Notes: generated by a model not told the origin, from the sequence alone. A DNA stretch of 45,979 nucleotides from an uncultured beta proteobacterium (GCA_903944725.1 CAJASX010000047.1:1-45979), one strand, 5' to 3'; shown: positions 27,077 to 36,414, counted from the first letter of the stretch. Numbers and translations are program-made.

Positions 27077-27808
27077 ATGTTGGCTAATAATTCCGCGAAA
27101 AAGACTTCTCTGGCTGTACCGCCTGGATTTGATCCGCAAGCGGTACCGATTCAGGCTAATTGTGCACATGAACCCTTAATTGCCAACGGTATGTTGTTAG
27201 CAGATAGCTTGCGCCAACGTTTTGCTACCCCACCACTATGGACACCCGAGATAACCGATGAAAATCGCTATGTGATGGCCGCTAATATTATTGCTCAACG
27301 ACAAGATCAAGGCTTATCAACCCAAGCTGCAGTCCTCATTCCCTTGGTGTTGCGCAACGCAGGAATTTCGGTTTTGTTAACCCAAAGAACCGATCATTTA
27401 CATGATCATGCTGGGCAAATCAGTTTCCCTGGGGGTCGTATGGAGCCAACTGATAATGGTCCTGCAGTGACGGCTTTGCGAGAAAGTTTTGAAGAAATTG
27501 GCCTAGCCGCTAGTCAGGTAGAGCTGATTGGTCAATTGCCGGAATATTTAACGGTCTCAGGATATCGAGTGATCCCCATGGTGGGCTTGGTGCAAGCGCA
27601 GGGCAATTATGTTTTAGATGCCTTTGAAGTTGCAGCCGCTTTTGAGGTGCCTTTGGAATTTTTGATGAATCCTGCTAACCATCAAGTGAGGGTAGCTAGC
27701 AGCGAGCAAGGTAGTCGACGGTTTTATGCGATGCCCTTCGAAAATCGTTTTATTTGGGGCGCTACTGCTGGTATGCTGCGTAACCTTTATCATTTACTCA
27801 AAGTATGA
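27077..27808 (+). CDS. Nudix hydrolase, CoA pyrophosphatase type
   Basis: The core Nudix box is visible as GGRMEPTDNGPAVTALRESF followed by EEIGL. The preceding LLTQRTDHLHDHAGQISFPGG is the extra motif of the CoA-diphosphohydrolase subgroup (NudL / UPF0035 type), which cleaves CoA to 3',5'-ADP and 4'-phosphopantetheine. The protein has 243 residues and a roughly 80-residue N-terminal region before the Nudix fold. The upstream sequence has no Shine-Dalgarno but has TAAAAT at leaderless spacing. Its stop overlaps the next gene by 4 bp. Confidence 0.88.
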   Translation: MLANNSAKKTSLAVPPGFDPQAVPIQANCAHEPLIANGMLLADSLRQRFATPPLWTPEITDENRYVMAANIIAQRQDQGLSTQAAVLIPLVLRNAGISVLLTQRTDHLHDHAGQISFPGGRMEPTDNGPAVTALRESFEEIGLAASQVELIGQLPEYLTVSGYRVIPMVGLVQAQGNYVLDAFEVAAAFEVPLEFLMNPANHQVRVASSEQGSRRFYAMPFENRFIWGATAGMLRNLYHLLKV

Positions 27809-28770
27809 TTTTCTTTTCCATTCTCTTCGCTTTAATTGCTGAACAATATCGGCCAGTGAATGCTCAACATTTTGTTCGACGTTGGAGCGTCGCGTGGCTC
27901 GATTGGGTAGCAAAAGAATTTAGCGGTAAAGATGGGCAGGGCGCGACTCCAGTTGGTGCTCGCCTAGCTTGTTTAATTGCCTTCATTTTGCCGACCTTTT
28001 TGGTTTTTATGGTTCATGTGGCGTGCATGATGACCTATCCTATTTTGGCGTTCTTTTGGAATGTCTTAATTGTTTATTGGTTTTTTGGTTTTCGCCAATT
28101 TAGTCATTCTTTTACAGCCGTGCATCAAGCGATTCAAAATCATGATTTACCCGCAGCCCGCATTGCATTGGGCGAATGGTATGGCCCCGATTTAAATGTT
28201 GCCCATTTAAATGAAATCGAGATTATCTCTTTGGCTTTAGAGAAAGCCATAATTGGCTCGCATCGCCATGTGTTTGGAGTGTTCTTCTGGTTTTTAATGC
28301 CTCTCGGCCCTGGCGGAGTAGTTTTATATCGCTTAGCCGATATGGCCGCAGAGCGTTGGGCTAAAACAGGCGCACCAAATTCACATAATTTAGATGCAGC
28401 AGCGCGCCATTTCTTTTACGTGCTCGATTGGGTGCCAGCGCGCTTAACCGCAATGAGCTTTGCCTTAGCTGGTAATTTTGAAGATACGATTTATGCTTGG
28501 CGTTATTTAACCCATAAATGGGCCGATGAATTATCAGCTGTAATTTTGGCAGCAGGCAGTGGCGCTCTAGGAGTTCGTTTAGGGGAGCCATTACGTGAGC
28601 CCGATAGCGAGGAGGCCCTGCGCATGGCTGAAGCAGGTGAGGCACCGATTTATGATGTCGGGCTTGAGCCTAGCGAAAGAACCTTACGTTCTGCCATTGG
28701 TTTGGTATGGCGGGTGATTATTGCCCTGATGATTTTGTTGGCAATGTTGACCATCGCTGTCTGGTTGTAG
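27805..28770 (+). CDS. CobD/CbiB-family membrane protein
   Basis: This 321-residue integral membrane protein resembles CobD/CbiB, the adenosylcobinamide-phosphate synthase. Membrane segments occur at about residues 1-12, 48-92, 150-178 and 300-321. The GPGGVVLYRLADMAAERWA region matches the family core. No other cobalamin genes are near. Betaproteobacteria often carry a CobD/CbiB-like gene without the pathway, related to AmpE-like regulators, so the biochemical role is uncertain. It overlaps the Nudix gene by 4 bp at its start. Its last 53 bases overlap the convergent rsgA coding sequence. Confidence 0.78.
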   Translation: MIFFSILFALIAEQYRPVNAQHFVRRWSVAWLDWVAKEFSGKDGQGATPVGARLACLIAFILPTFLVFMVHVACMMTYPILAFFWNVLIVYWFFGFRQFSHSFTAVHQAIQNHDLPAARIALGEWYGPDLNVAHLNEIEIISLALEKAIIGSHRHVFGVFFWFLMPLGPGGVVLYRLADMAAERWAKTGAPNSHNLDAAARHFFYVLDWVPARLTAMSFALAGNFEDTIYAWRYLTHKWADELSAVILAAGSGALGVRLGEPLREPDSEEALRMAEAGEAPIYDVGLEPSERTLRSAIGLVWRVIIALMILLAMLTIAVWL

Positions 28771-29728
28771 CAATTCCCATTATTTGGGAATCAGCAGTTT
28801 GTGAATCTGAGCGCAGTTGTCGAAACAAAGCCAAGCGCTCTGGCGCTATTATCTGCTCAGTAACTGCTTGTCGAATCATGCAGCCTGGCTCGGTCTCATG
28901 AGCGCAATTATGAAAGCGGCAGCGCCCAAGATAGTCTTTAAACTCGCGAAAAGCATGTTGCAACTCGCTTACAGATAGATGCGCTAAACCAAATTCTTGA
29001 AAACCCGGTGAGTCGATAAGAGCGCCTAATTTGCCATCTGCTACACCCCATGTTTTTGGTAGCTCAAAGTAACGGCAGGCGGTAGTAGTGTGCTTGCCAG
29101 TATCAAGGCGTACTGAGTATTCTTGAGTGACGGCTGCTGCATTGGGGACCCAGCCATTTAGCAAACTCGACTTTCCCATGCCCGATTGCCCGACGAGTAC
29201 AGACACTTTCCCTTTAAGTGCACCATGGAGGCGCTCGAGTGAATGAGCGTCAAACTTTGCCGAGACCTCGCTAACGGGATAACCCATTCGCGCATAGGGC
29301 TCGATTAATTTACGCGCGGTGTCGATTGAGTCGGTTAAGTCAGATTTATTGAGCAAAATATGTAGGCCAATTTGATTGGCCTCGGCCGCTACTACTGCTC
29401 GCCCTAATAAGTCGGGTGAAAAAGCGGGTTGAGTAGCTAAGACCACTAAAATTTGATCAACATTAGCAGCAATTAATTTACTTTTAAAAGCGTCGGAGCG
29501 GTACAGTAAATTACGCCGCGGTTCAATTTTAACTAAGCGGGCTTGATGAGTAGAGCTATTTTCTAGTTGCAAAATATCGCCAACCGCCCCTAAATGGCGT
29601 TTCCCAGGGATCGTGACTTCAATAAGAGGGCCGCTAGGTGCTTGATATCCATTTGCGCTCTGATGCAGCTTTTGCGCTAAATAATGCCTACCATACGAGG
29701 CGATTAGTAAGGCGCGATTGATAGCCAT
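28718..29728 (-). CDS. rsgA: Ribosome small-subunit-dependent GTPase A
   Basis: RsgA is a late 30S assembly checkpoint GTPase. It has an N-terminal OB fold and a circularly permuted GTPase domain: G4 NKSD (127-130), then G1 GQSGMGKSS (180-188), then G3 DSPG (239-242). The zinc-binding domain follows with Cys270, Cys275, His277 and Cys283. At 336 residues it is somewhat longer than usual. The last 18 or so residues form a low-similarity tail read antisense to the end of the CobD/CbiB-like gene. The M48 protease gene lies 30 bp upstream on the same strand. Confidence 0.95.
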   Translation of the reverse strand: MAINRALLIASYGRHYLAQKLHQSANGYQAPSGPLIEVTIPGKRHLGAVGDILQLENSSTHQARLVKIEPRRNLLYRSDAFKSKLIAANVDQILVVLATQPAFSPDLLGRAVVAAEANQIGLHILLNKSDLTDSIDTARKLIEPYARMGYPVSEVSAKFDAHSLERLHGALKGKVSVLVGQSGMGKSSLLNGWVPNAAAVTQEYSVRLDTGKHTTTACRYFELPKTWGVADGKLGALIDSPGFQEFGLAHLSVSELQHAFREFKDYLGRCRFHNCAHETEPGCMIRQAVTEQIIAPERLALFRQLRSDSQTADSQIMGIATTRQRWSTLPTKSSGQ

Positions 29729-29758
29729 AGAAATCGAGCCTACGGGTTCAAGACAAAT

Positions 29759-31009
29759 TCACTGGTTGCGCTGCAAATTAGCAATACGCAATGGTGCCGG
29801 CGGATGTGAACTATAGAAAGCGGTATAGATCGGATCGGGAGTTAAAGTTGAGGCATTATCTTGATACAGCTTTACTAACGCAGAAATTAAATCTGTTGCC
29901 GAAGATTTTTCAGCGGCAAAGTTATCGGCCTCATATTCATGTTTGCGTGAGGCAAGACTATTTAGAGGTGTGAAGAAAAAACCAAATACAGGTGACACCA
30001 GCATAAATAAGGCGAGTGCTAAACCACCGTTATAACCGTTGAGGTTGGGCATAACACCTAATTCAAGGTAGAACCATGGTTGGGCACTTAACCATCCTAA
30101 GAGGGCTAATACCACTAAGCTAAGAGCAAAAGAAACCAATAAACGCTTGCGAATATGTTTGCGTTTAAAGTGACCTAACTCATGTGCCAGCACTGCCTCT
30201 ATTTCAGCTGGGTTCAGTTTTTCAATTAGGGTATCGAAAAAGACAATACGCTTGGCTTTACCAATACCAGTGAAATAAGCATTGCCGTGGGCGCTACGGG
30301 TACTGCCATCCATCACAAACAGACCTTGGCTAGCGAAGTCACAACGCTTTAGCAGTTGCTCAATTTGGATTTTTAGAGGCCCATCTTCAAGGGCTTTAAA
30401 TTTGTTAAAGAGTGGCGCAATAAAGCTTGGAAATAACCACAGTAACAAGCCATTAAAAGCTGTCCAGACAAACCAAGTCCAGAGCCACCACAGTGGCCCA
30501 GCCTCTGCCATTAAGCTAAGAATCACCCAAAGTAGGGGTAGCCCTAAAGCTGCGCCTAAGGCTAGACCTTTGAGTAAATCCATAAAAAAAAGTTTCGGTG
30601 TCATACGATTAAACCCAAAATTTTCTTCTAATTTAAATTGTTTATACCAAGCAAATGGCAAATCCAAAATGCCTGTAATAAGAAAAATACTACAGAGTAA
30701 AACCATTTGCTGGGTAATACCTACCCCAAGCCATTGGGTAATCAACTGGTTTAAATATTCAAGCCCACCTAAGAGTGTGAAGGCAATTAACACGAAGGCG
30801 CTTAAGATATTTTCAAGCGTGCCTAGGCGTAATTTGGCAATCGTGTAATCAGCTGCTTTTTGATGTTCTGCTAAAGAGATGCGCGTAGCAAACTCAGATG
30901 GCACAACATTGCGGTTTTTTGCAACATGGAGCATTTGTCGCTGAGCAAGCCAATAACGCATGCCAAAACTAAGAAAAAAGGCTGCTAGGAAGATAAAAGT
31001 AAAGGTCAT
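29759..31009 (-). CDS. M48-family membrane zinc metalloprotease (STE24/CAAX-type)
   Basis: The protein has 416 residues and several membrane helices (about 2-18, 65-85, 100-120, 145-168, 174-195, 290-306 and 328-348). The zinc motif is HELGH (276-280), with the third ligand in HEYEAD (about 358-360). The layout matches Ste24/CAAX-protease-like M48 peptidases more than short HtpX. Bacterial homologues are envelope quality-control proteases. A perfect TATAAT sits six bases before its ATG, implying a leaderless mRNA. It is divergent from orn with almost no spacer and runs into rsgA. Confidence 0.9.
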   Translation of the reverse strand: MTFTFIFLAAFFLSFGMRYWLAQRQMLHVAKNRNVVPSEFATRISLAEHQKAADYTIAKLRLGTLENILSAFVLIAFTLLGGLEYLNQLITQWLGVGITQQMVLLCSIFLITGILDLPFAWYKQFKLEENFGFNRMTPKLFFMDLLKGLALGAALGLPLLWVILSLMAEAGPLWWLWTWFVWTAFNGLLLWLFPSFIAPLFNKFKALEDGPLKIQIEQLLKRCDFASQGLFVMDGSTRSAHGNAYFTGIGKAKRIVFFDTLIEKLNPAEIEAVLAHELGHFKRKHIRKRLLVSFALSLVVLALLGWLSAQPWFYLELGVMPNLNGYNGGLALALFMLVSPVFGFFFTPLNSLASRKHEYEADNFAAEKSSATDLISALVKLYQDNASTLTPDPIYTAFYSSHPPAPLRIANLQRNQ

Positions 31010-31015
31010 GAGATG

Positions 31016-31021
31016 ATTATA
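31016..31021 (-). promoter_or_regulatory. -10 element of the M48 protease gene in leaderless geometry
   Basis: On the minus strand a perfect TATAAT is followed by six bases (CATCTC) and the ATG at 31009. No Shine-Dalgarno is present. The element lies between the two candidate start codons of the divergent orn. The -35 position falls in orn coding sequence and is weak (AGGGCA at 17 bases). Confidence 0.65.
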
Positions 31022-31024
31022 GTT

Positions 31025-31597
31025 ATGAGTGAAAAATCTGCCCTAAACCCTGTTAGTGAGTCTTTAATTTGGATTGATATGGAAATGTCAGGCCTTAAGC
31101 CTGAGAGCGACCGTATTCTTGAAATTGCCCTAATCATTACCGACGCGAACTTGAATCTGCTCGCCACTGCTCCTGTCTATGTAGTGCATCAAAGTGATGC
31201 AGTTTTAGATCAAATGGACTCATGGAATACTGGCACCCATAGTAAATCGGGATTAATTGACAAGGTAAAGGCTTCAAGACTTGATGAAACCATGGTTGAA
31301 CAGGCGGCAATTGATTTTCTCAAGCAATACCTGAAAGCGGGAGTTTCGCCGATGTGTGGCAACTCGATTTGCCAAGATCGGCGTTTTATGGCGCGTTATA
31401 TGCCAAAGCTTGAAGCTTTTTTTCATTATCGCAATGTCGATGTGTCGACCATTAAAGAATTGGCGAAACGCTGGCAACCCGATTTAATGAAAGGTTTTGT
31501 TAAGCAACAAGCGCATACAGCATTAGCCGATATTTTAGAATCGATTGAAGAGTTAAAGTATTACCGCGAAAAATTTTTTATCGCCCCTATCCCCTAA
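31025..31597 (+). CDS. orn: Oligoribonuclease
   Basis: Orn degrades 2-5 nt RNAs, including pGpG from c-di-GMP turnover, and is essential in many proteobacteria. It is a DEDDh exonuclease: the first acidic motif is [10 protein letters not shown], the [11 protein letters not shown] motif lies in the middle, and [14 protein letters not shown] ends it. I place the start at 31025, giving MSEKSALNP. An in-frame ATG at 31013 would add MIIV. Neither has a Shine-Dalgarno, so the choice is uncertain. The product is 190 residues from this start. It is divergent from the M48 protease. Confidence 0.95.
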   Translation: MSEKSALNPVSESLIWIDMEMSGLKPESDRILEIALIITDANLNLLATAPVYVVHQSDAVLDQMDSWNTGTHSKSGLIDKVKASRLDETMVEQAAIDFLKQYLKAGVSPMCGNSICQDRRFMARYMPKLEAFFHYRNVDVSTIKELAKRWQPDLMKGFVKQQAHTALADILESIEELKYYREKFFIAPIP

Positions 31598-31640
31598 TTA
31601 GCGATCTATCGTAAGGGAAGGACATTATTTGGGACGCCCG

Positions 31641-32264
31641 CTATTTTTTTATCGCACTTTTTGGTCGAAATGCTTTCACTACGGTTTCATTAGTTTCCAT
31701 ATAGGGTCCGCCAATCAGGTCAATACAATAGGGTACTGCTGCAAAAATACCCGGCACAATTACTTTGCCATCGGGGTCTTTAAGGCCCTCTAGGGTTTCT
31801 TGAATTGACTTCGGTTGCCCTGGTAAATTAATAATTAAAGCGGTGTGCTCAGGAATTTCTCGCAAGACTGCAACTTGCCGCGAAAGAATAGCGGTTGGCA
31901 CAAAATGCAAACTAATTTGTCGCATCTGCTCGCCAAAACCAGGCATAATTTTCGTGCCTGCTTCTAAAGTCGCCTCGGGCGTAATATCACGACGAGAAGG
32001 GCCGGTGCCACCAGTCGTAAGCACTAAATCGCAGGCATATTCATCGACTAACTCAATTAAGGTTACGGTAATCAGTTCTTGGGTATCGGGAATAAGACGC
32101 TCGACAAAAACATGGGGCGAGAGCAGGGCATTTTCAAGCCAAGCACGCAAGGCAGGGATACCTGCATCGGTGTATACCCCTTGACTGGCGCGGTCGGAAA
32201 TCGAGACTAAACCAACCTTCAGTTCATTGGGCGAACTTCGTTGCCAAGCTGCAGTATGCTTCAT
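31641..32264 (-). CDS. mog: Molybdopterin adenylyltransferase
   Basis: Mog (MogA) adenylylates molybdopterin before molybdate insertion by MoeA. The MPT-binding motif TTGGTGPSRRD and the following ITPEAT are clear. The ELKVGLVSISDRASQG strand opens the fold. I choose the ATG at 32264, since TAGAAT lies six bases upstream in leaderless geometry. A GTG one codon earlier (32267) is possible. The product has 207 residues. The other cofactor genes in the window, moeA, mobA and moaA, are about 6 kb away on the same strand. It converges on orn and is divergent from pmbA. Confidence 0.93.
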   Translation of the reverse strand: MKHTAAWQRSSPNELKVGLVSISDRASQGVYTDAGIPALRAWLENALLSPHVFVERLIPDTQELITVTLIELVDEYACDLVLTTGGTGPSRRDITPEATLEAGTKIMPGFGEQMRQISLHFVPTAILSRQVAVLREIPEHTALIINLPGQPKSIQETLEGLKDPDGKVIVPGIFAAVPYCIDLIGGPYMETNETVVKAFRPKSAIKK

Positions 32265-32270
32265 CACTCT

Positions 32271-32276
32271 ATTCTA
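32271..32276 (-). promoter_or_regulatory. -10 element of mog in leaderless geometry
   Basis: On the minus strand TAGAAT is followed by six bases (AGAGTG) and the ATG at 32264. It is separated by only two bases from the oppositely oriented pmbA -10. The -35 position (TGTAAA at 17 bases) lies inside pmbA. Confidence 0.55.
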
Positions 32277-32278
32277 GC

Positions 32279-32284
32279 TATTAT
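32279..32284 (+). promoter_or_regulatory. -10 element of pmbA in leaderless geometry
   Basis: TATTAT is followed by six bases (TAGGGT) and the pmbA ATG at 32291. AGGG is adjacent to the ATG but too close to act as a normal Shine-Dalgarno. The -35 position falls within the 5' end of mog and is poor. Confidence 0.5.
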
Positions 32285-32290
32285 TAGGGT

Positions 32291-33637
32291 ATGTTTACAT
32301 ATACATCTGAGCAATTTCAATTAATTGTGCAATTTATGCTGGCAGAAGCCAGTCGTTTGGGGGCTAGCGACGCAGTTGCTGAAATTTCTGAGGGCCATGG
32401 TCTAGCAGTAACGACTCGCAAGGGTGAGATTGAGACGATCGAGCAAAGCCTCGATAAACAAGTGGGGATAAGCCTATATTTAGGGCAACGGCGAGGTAAT
32501 GCCAGCACCAGCGATTTTTCACCTACCTCGCTAAGAGCTACCGTTGAGGCCGCCTTTCATATTGCTCAACATACTGCCGAGGATGATTGTGCAGGTTTGC
32601 CCGAATATGATTTGCTCGAAAAAAATCCACTGAATCTCGATTTATTTCATCCTTGGAATCTTGAAGCAATTGACGCTATTGAAATAGCACGAGCGGCTGA
32701 GGCGGCAGCGTTTGCCGTGAGCCCGCAAATTCAAAATAGTGATGGCGCTTCGGTTTCAACGCATCAAGGCCATTTTATTTTGGCCAGTAGCCAAGGGTTT
32801 TTAGGGGGCTATCCCTACTCACGCCACTTTATATCTTGTGCGCCAATTGCGAGTACTACAGGAAAAAAATCATCCATGCAGCGAGATGATTGGTATTCCA
32901 GCTCACGTATTCCATCACAATTAGCCCCGCCTGCTGAAATTGGGCGTTATGCGGCACAGCGCGCCTTAGCGCGTCTGAAGGCCCGCTCAATTAGCACACG
33001 GCGTTGCCCCGTTATTTTTGAGGCGCCAGTAGCAGCAGGTTTATTAGGCTCATTTGTGCAGGCTGTTTCGGGGGGCGCCTTATATCGACGCTCAAGTTTT
33101 TTATTAGATAGCCTTGGCAAGGCCGTTTTTCCAGCTCATTTAAGCTTAGATGAAGATCCACATATTCCTAGTATTACAGGAAGCGCACCTTTTGATGAAG
33201 AGGGCGTTAAAACTCAGGCACGTATGGTAGTTGCTAATGGGGTGTTGCAAGGCTATTTTTTATCGACCTACACTGCTCGGAAATTAGGTTTGCAAACTAC
33301 TGGTAATGCCGGTGGTTCACATCATTTACGCTTAACTAGCAGCCAGACTGCAGCTGGCGATTTGCCAGGATTACTAAAGGCGATGGGCACTGGGTTGCTG
33401 GTGACAGAATTAATGGGCCAAGGGGTGAATTATGTCACTGGTGATTACTCACGCGGGGCCTTTGGTTACTGGGTCGAGCGTGGGGAAATTCAGTATCCCG
33501 TAGAAGAAATTACCATTGCTGGAAATTTACGCGAAATGTTGCTCGATATTCAGATGGTGGGTAGTGATGTTTTAGTGAGGGGTTCAAAAGAAACAGGCTC
33601 GCTCTTAATTGGTTCGATGACCATTGGCGGTAAATAA
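32291..33637 (+). CDS. pmbA: TldE/PmbA-family metalloprotease subunit
   Basis: PmbA (TldE) forms a heterodimeric protease with TldD. It matures small peptides such as microcin B17 and CcdA-type antitoxins in E. coli. The N-terminal part has GLAVTTRKGEIETIEQSLDK, and the C-terminal half has RCPVIFEAPVAAGLLGSFV, YFLSTYTARKLGLQTTGNAGG and DYSRGAFGYWVERGEIQYPV, all typical. The length of 448 is normal. PmbA itself lacks the HExxxH zinc motif, as expected. TldD is not in this window. It is divergent from mog and convergent with folA. Confidence 0.94.
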   Translation: MFTYTSEQFQLIVQFMLAEASRLGASDAVAEISEGHGLAVTTRKGEIETIEQSLDKQVGISLYLGQRRGNASTSDFSPTSLRATVEAAFHIAQHTAEDDCAGLPEYDLLEKNPLNLDLFHPWNLEAIDAIEIARAAEAAAFAVSPQIQNSDGASVSTHQGHFILASSQGFLGGYPYSRHFISCAPIASTTGKKSSMQRDDWYSSSRIPSQLAPPAEIGRYAAQRALARLKARSISTRRCPVIFEAPVAAGLLGSFVQAVSGGALYRRSSFLLDSLGKAVFPAHLSLDEDPHIPSITGSAPFDEEGVKTQARMVVANGVLQGYFLSTYTARKLGLQTTGNAGGSHHLRLTSSQTAAGDLPGLLKAMGTGLLVTELMGQGVNYVTGDYSRGAFGYWVERGEIQYPVEEITIAGNLREMLLDIQMVGSDVLVRGSKETGSLLIGSMTIGGK

Positions 33638-33682
33638 GTACGCAGATAAGGGCGATGAAAGGGCTAATAAAACAGTAAAAAC

Positions 33683-34186
33683 TTAAACTAGTGGGCTTGA
33701 TTGTTTGCGCTCAAGAGTTAAAAAACGAAAGTGAATTTCACCTTCCCGTCCTTCGGTACACTCAATCTCTTGCCAATTTTGCGGATCTGGCACCTGAAAA
33801 AAAGTATCACCAGCAACCTCTATATCGATTTCGGTAAGATACAGTTGATCGGCTTGTGCAAAAGCTTGTTTAAACAACTGTTCGCCCCCAATAATAAAAA
33901 CGCGTGGTACGTTAACGAGTTGTCTGAGTGCTTCTTCTAATGAATGAACTACTTCAGCCCCAGGTAATTGCAAATCAGCATTTCGACTAACTACTAAGTT
34001 GCGTCGTCCTGGTAAAGGCCGACCAATCGAATCCCAAGTCTTGCGCCCCATAATGATGGGATGCCCCATGGTGACACGTTTAAAAAATTGTAAGTCGGCA
34101 GAAATTTTCCAAGGAATTTGATTGTCTTTGCCAATCACATGATTGCGAGCACGGGCAACAATAAAAGCGATAGCGGGTTTAGTCAT
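33683..34186 (-). CDS. folA: Dihydrofolate reductase
   Basis: FolA reduces dihydrofolate to tetrahydrofolate with NADPH and is the trimethoprim target. The N-terminal IAFIVARARNHVIGKDNQIPW contains the Met20-loop region, the acidic active-site residue sits in the KISADLQFF segment, and GRKTWDSIGRPLPGRRNLV binds NADPH. The length of 167 is normal. It lies 12 bp downstream of thyA, the enzyme that produces its substrate, in an apparent thyA-folA operon. Confidence 0.96.
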   Translation of the reverse strand: MTKPAIAFIVARARNHVIGKDNQIPWKISADLQFFKRVTMGHPIIMGRKTWDSIGRPLPGRRNLVVSRNADLQLPGAEVVHSLEEALRQLVNVPRVFIIGGEQLFKQAFAQADQLYLTEIDIEVAGDTFFQVPDPQNWQEIECTEGREGEIHFRFLTLERKQSSPLV

Positions 34187-34198
34187 ATGAGAGTTAGG

Positions 34199-34993
34199 TT
34201 AGATGGCGACTGGCGCTTTGATATGCGGATGAGATTGATAGCCAACTACTTCAAAATCGTCAAACTCGTAGTCAAATATAGAAGCCGGCTGACGATGTAT
34301 TTTTAGGGTGGGTAATGCTAAGGGTGCGCGCGTAAGCTGTAATTCAACTTGAGCCAGATGATTGTTATAGAGATGGCAATCGCCACCTGTCCAGATAAAG
34401 TCACCAACTGCTAAACCTGCTTGTTGTGCCACCATATGTGTAAGGACTGCATAACTGGCAATATTAAATGGTACCCCCAGAAAAATATCGGCACTACGTT
34501 GATAGAGCTGACAAGATAATTTATTGTTGGCTACATAAAATTGAAAGAAGGCGTGACAGGGGGCAAGTGCCATGCGCGGAATATCGCCAACATTCCAAGC
34601 TGAAACAATCATGCGCCGTGAGTTGGGATTAGATTGCAGAGTTGCCATGAGCGCTTTAATTTGATCAATATGTTGCCCATCTGGGGTTGGCCATGAGCGC
34701 CACTGATAGCCGTAAATTGGCCCCAATTCACCATCGGGCGGGGCCCATTCATCCCAAATGGATACTCCTCGCTCTTTCAGCCAATTGTTATTTGTGCTTC
34801 CTTGTAAAAACCACAGTAATTCGTAGACAATTGATTTCAAGTGCAGTTTTTTTGTGGTGACCATGGGAAAACCAGCAGCTAAGTCAAAGCGCATTTGATA
34901 GCCAAAAATAGATTTAGTGCCAGTGCCAGTACGATCTGCTTTATCTACACCCTGCGCTAGTACAGCTTTCATTAGGTCATGGTATTGGTGCAT
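34199..34993 (-). CDS. thyA: Thymidylate synthase
   Basis: ThyA methylates dUMP to dTMP using methylene-tetrahydrofolate and releases dihydrofolate for FolA. The catalytic Cys146 lies in [14 protein letters not shown]. The [19 protein letters not shown] and [19 protein letters not shown] segments are invariant family motifs. The protein has 264 residues like E. coli ThyA. It lies 20 bp downstream of the ferredoxin reductase gene and 12 bp upstream of folA on the same strand. Confidence 0.98.
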   Translation of the reverse strand: MHQYHDLMKAVLAQGVDKADRTGTGTKSIFGYQMRFDLAAGFPMVTTKKLHLKSIVYELLWFLQGSTNNNWLKERGVSIWDEWAPPDGELGPIYGYQWRSWPTPDGQHIDQIKALMATLQSNPNSRRMIVSAWNVGDIPRMALAPCHAFFQFYVANNKLSCQLYQRSADIFLGVPFNIASYAVLTHMVAQQAGLAVGDFIWTGGDCHLYNNHLAQVELQLTRAPLALPTLKIHRQPASIFDYEFDDFEVVGYQSHPHIKAPVAI

Positions 34994-35013
34994 CAGCGAC
35001 GATCAGTAATCAA

Positions 35014-36060
35014 TTAATCAAAGACAGGCGATTCAACGCCAAGCACTTTATGTAGCTTAGTTGAGGTAGTGGTGTATTGCAGGTGAACTTTTTTATCTGG
35101 ATAGATATATTGCACACAACCGAATGCTGCCAAAGCAGCTTCATGAAAGCCCGACAAAATCAGTTTTTTCTTACCAGGATAGATATTGATATCACCGACC
35201 GCAAAGATACCTGGAATAGTAGTTTCGAAGCGCTCAGTATCGACAGTAAGTTGTTTGCGATCGATACCTAAGCCCCACTCGGCAATTGGCCCTAATTTGG
35301 GTGACAGACCAAAGAAGACCAGCAGGGCATCGAGTGGAATTCGCCGAGTAACTCCGTCACTTCCAGTAACTTTGATTTCAGTTAGCTTGCCAGCCAACTC
35401 TTCGAAGCCAGTAATTTGCCCGACTTCAAATTGCATTTCGTAGTTAGCGCATAACTCTTTCATTTTGGCAACCGAACTAGGTGCGGCTTTAAAACCATCG
35501 CGCCGATGAATTAAAATCACGCTTTCAGCTTTACCAACAAAGTTTAGCGCCCAGTCGAGTGCGGAATCGCCACCGCCACAAATTACAATATTTTTACCAG
35601 TAAATTGCGCCAGATCTTTAACGCGATAAAACAGCTGTTTGTTTTCGAAAGCTTCAATGCCATCGATCTTAATCGTGCGCGCTTGAAAAGAGCCTACCCC
35701 AGCAGCAATAAAAATAGTTTTAGTAATAAATTGGGTGCCCATTGAGGTATGCAGATCAAAGCGACCATCGCTGCGCTTTTGGACTGCAGTAACTTCTTGT
35801 CCCAAGTGAAACTGTGCATCAAATGGTGCAATTTGTTTCATTAAATTGTCAGTGAGTTCCTGTCCAGTACATACCGGCACTGCAGGAATGTCGTATATTG
35901 GTTTATCAGGATATAGCTCAACGCACTGGCCACCCACTACTGGGAGTGAATCGATAACATGCGCTTTGATTTCTAACAGCCCTAGCTCAAAGACTTGAAA
36001 AAGTCCGACGGGGCCTGCACCAATAATGACGGCATCGGCTTCAATGGGTGTAAGTGACAC
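35014..36060 (-). CDS. Ferredoxin--NADP+ reductase, thioredoxin-reductase-like type
   Basis: This 348-residue FAD enzyme resembles the TrxR-like ferredoxin-NADP reductases (YumC/FNR2 type). The N-terminal FAD motif is GAGPVG (14-19), and the NADPH site is [13 protein letters not shown] (about 159-171). The CxxC pair of true thioredoxin reductases is absent at the expected place. The C-terminal [27 protein letters not shown] motif confirms the family. The start is GTG at 36060, supported by an AGGA Shine-Dalgarno. The gene for a 7Fe-type ferredoxin, a plausible partner, is immediately upstream. Confidence 0.9.
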   Translation of the reverse strand: MSLTPIEADAVIIGAGPVGLFQVFELGLLEIKAHVIDSLPVVGGQCVELYPDKPIYDIPAVPVCTGQELTDNLMKQIAPFDAQFHLGQEVTAVQKRSDGRFDLHTSMGTQFITKTIFIAAGVGSFQARTIKIDGIEAFENKQLFYRVKDLAQFTGKNIVICGGGDSALDWALNFVGKAESVILIHRRDGFKAAPSSVAKMKELCANYEMQFEVGQITGFEELAGKLTEIKVTGSDGVTRRIPLDALLVFFGLSPKLGPIAEWGLGIDRKQLTVDTERFETTIPGIFAVGDINIYPGKKKLILSGFHEAALAAFGCVQYIYPDKKVHLQYTTTSTKLHKVLGVESPVFD

Positions 36061-36090
36061 GATTATTCCTAAAAAGGTCGGGCTGAAGGT

Positions 36091-36414
36091 TTACTTAAGC
36101 AATTCGTCGAGTTTATTTTTAACCTCTTGCCATTCATCGGCATCGGGTAAGGGCGCTTTTGATTTGGTGATTGAAGGCCATAGCCGAGAGAGTTCAACGT
36201 TAAGTTGAATAAACGCTTGTTGATCACCAGGCACATCATCTTCTGCATAAATGGCATTGACGGGGCACTCGGGAACACAGACGGCGCAATCAATGCACTC
36301 ATCGGGGTCAATCGAAAGAAAATTAGGGCCTTCACGAAAACAATCTACGGGGCAAACATCGACACAATCGGTATATTTGCAGCGGATGCAGGATTCGGTA
36401 ACAACGTAAGTCAT
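36091..36414 (-). CDS. fdxA: 7Fe-type ferredoxin (FdxA-like)
   Basis: This small electron carrier has 107 residues. Its cysteines at 9, 12, 17, 21, 25, 40, 43, 46 and 50 match Azotobacter FdI-type ferredoxins shifted by one. By that analogy Cys9, Cys17 and Cys50 bind a [3Fe-4S] cluster, and Cys21, Cys40, Cys43 and Cys46 a [4Fe-4S] cluster. The start is the ATG at 36414, giving the conserved [10 protein letters not shown]; an upstream in-frame ATG at 36453 would add a non-conserved extension. The product probably exchanges electrons with the reductase encoded 30 bp downstream. Confidence 0.94.
   Translation of the reverse strand: MTYVVTESCIRCKYTDCVDVCPVDCFREGPNFLSIDPDECIDCAVCVPECPVNAIYAEDDVPGDQQAFIQLNVELSRLWPSITKSKAPLPDADEWQEVKNKLDELLK

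Noticed and set aside
30282-30848. 188-codon plus-strand ORF opposite the M48 protease
   Set aside because: It lies wholly inside the well-supported protease gene, its product lacks any family motif, and no start signal precedes it.
31619-31648. Terminator after orn (GGGACGCCC followed by a T-run)
   Set aside because: The stem would have only three base pairs with a three-base loop, and the T-run is not directly adjacent.
31843-32184. 113-codon plus-strand ORF opposite mog
   Set aside because: Antisense to the conserved TTGGTGPS region of Mog. The product shows no domain and no start signal.
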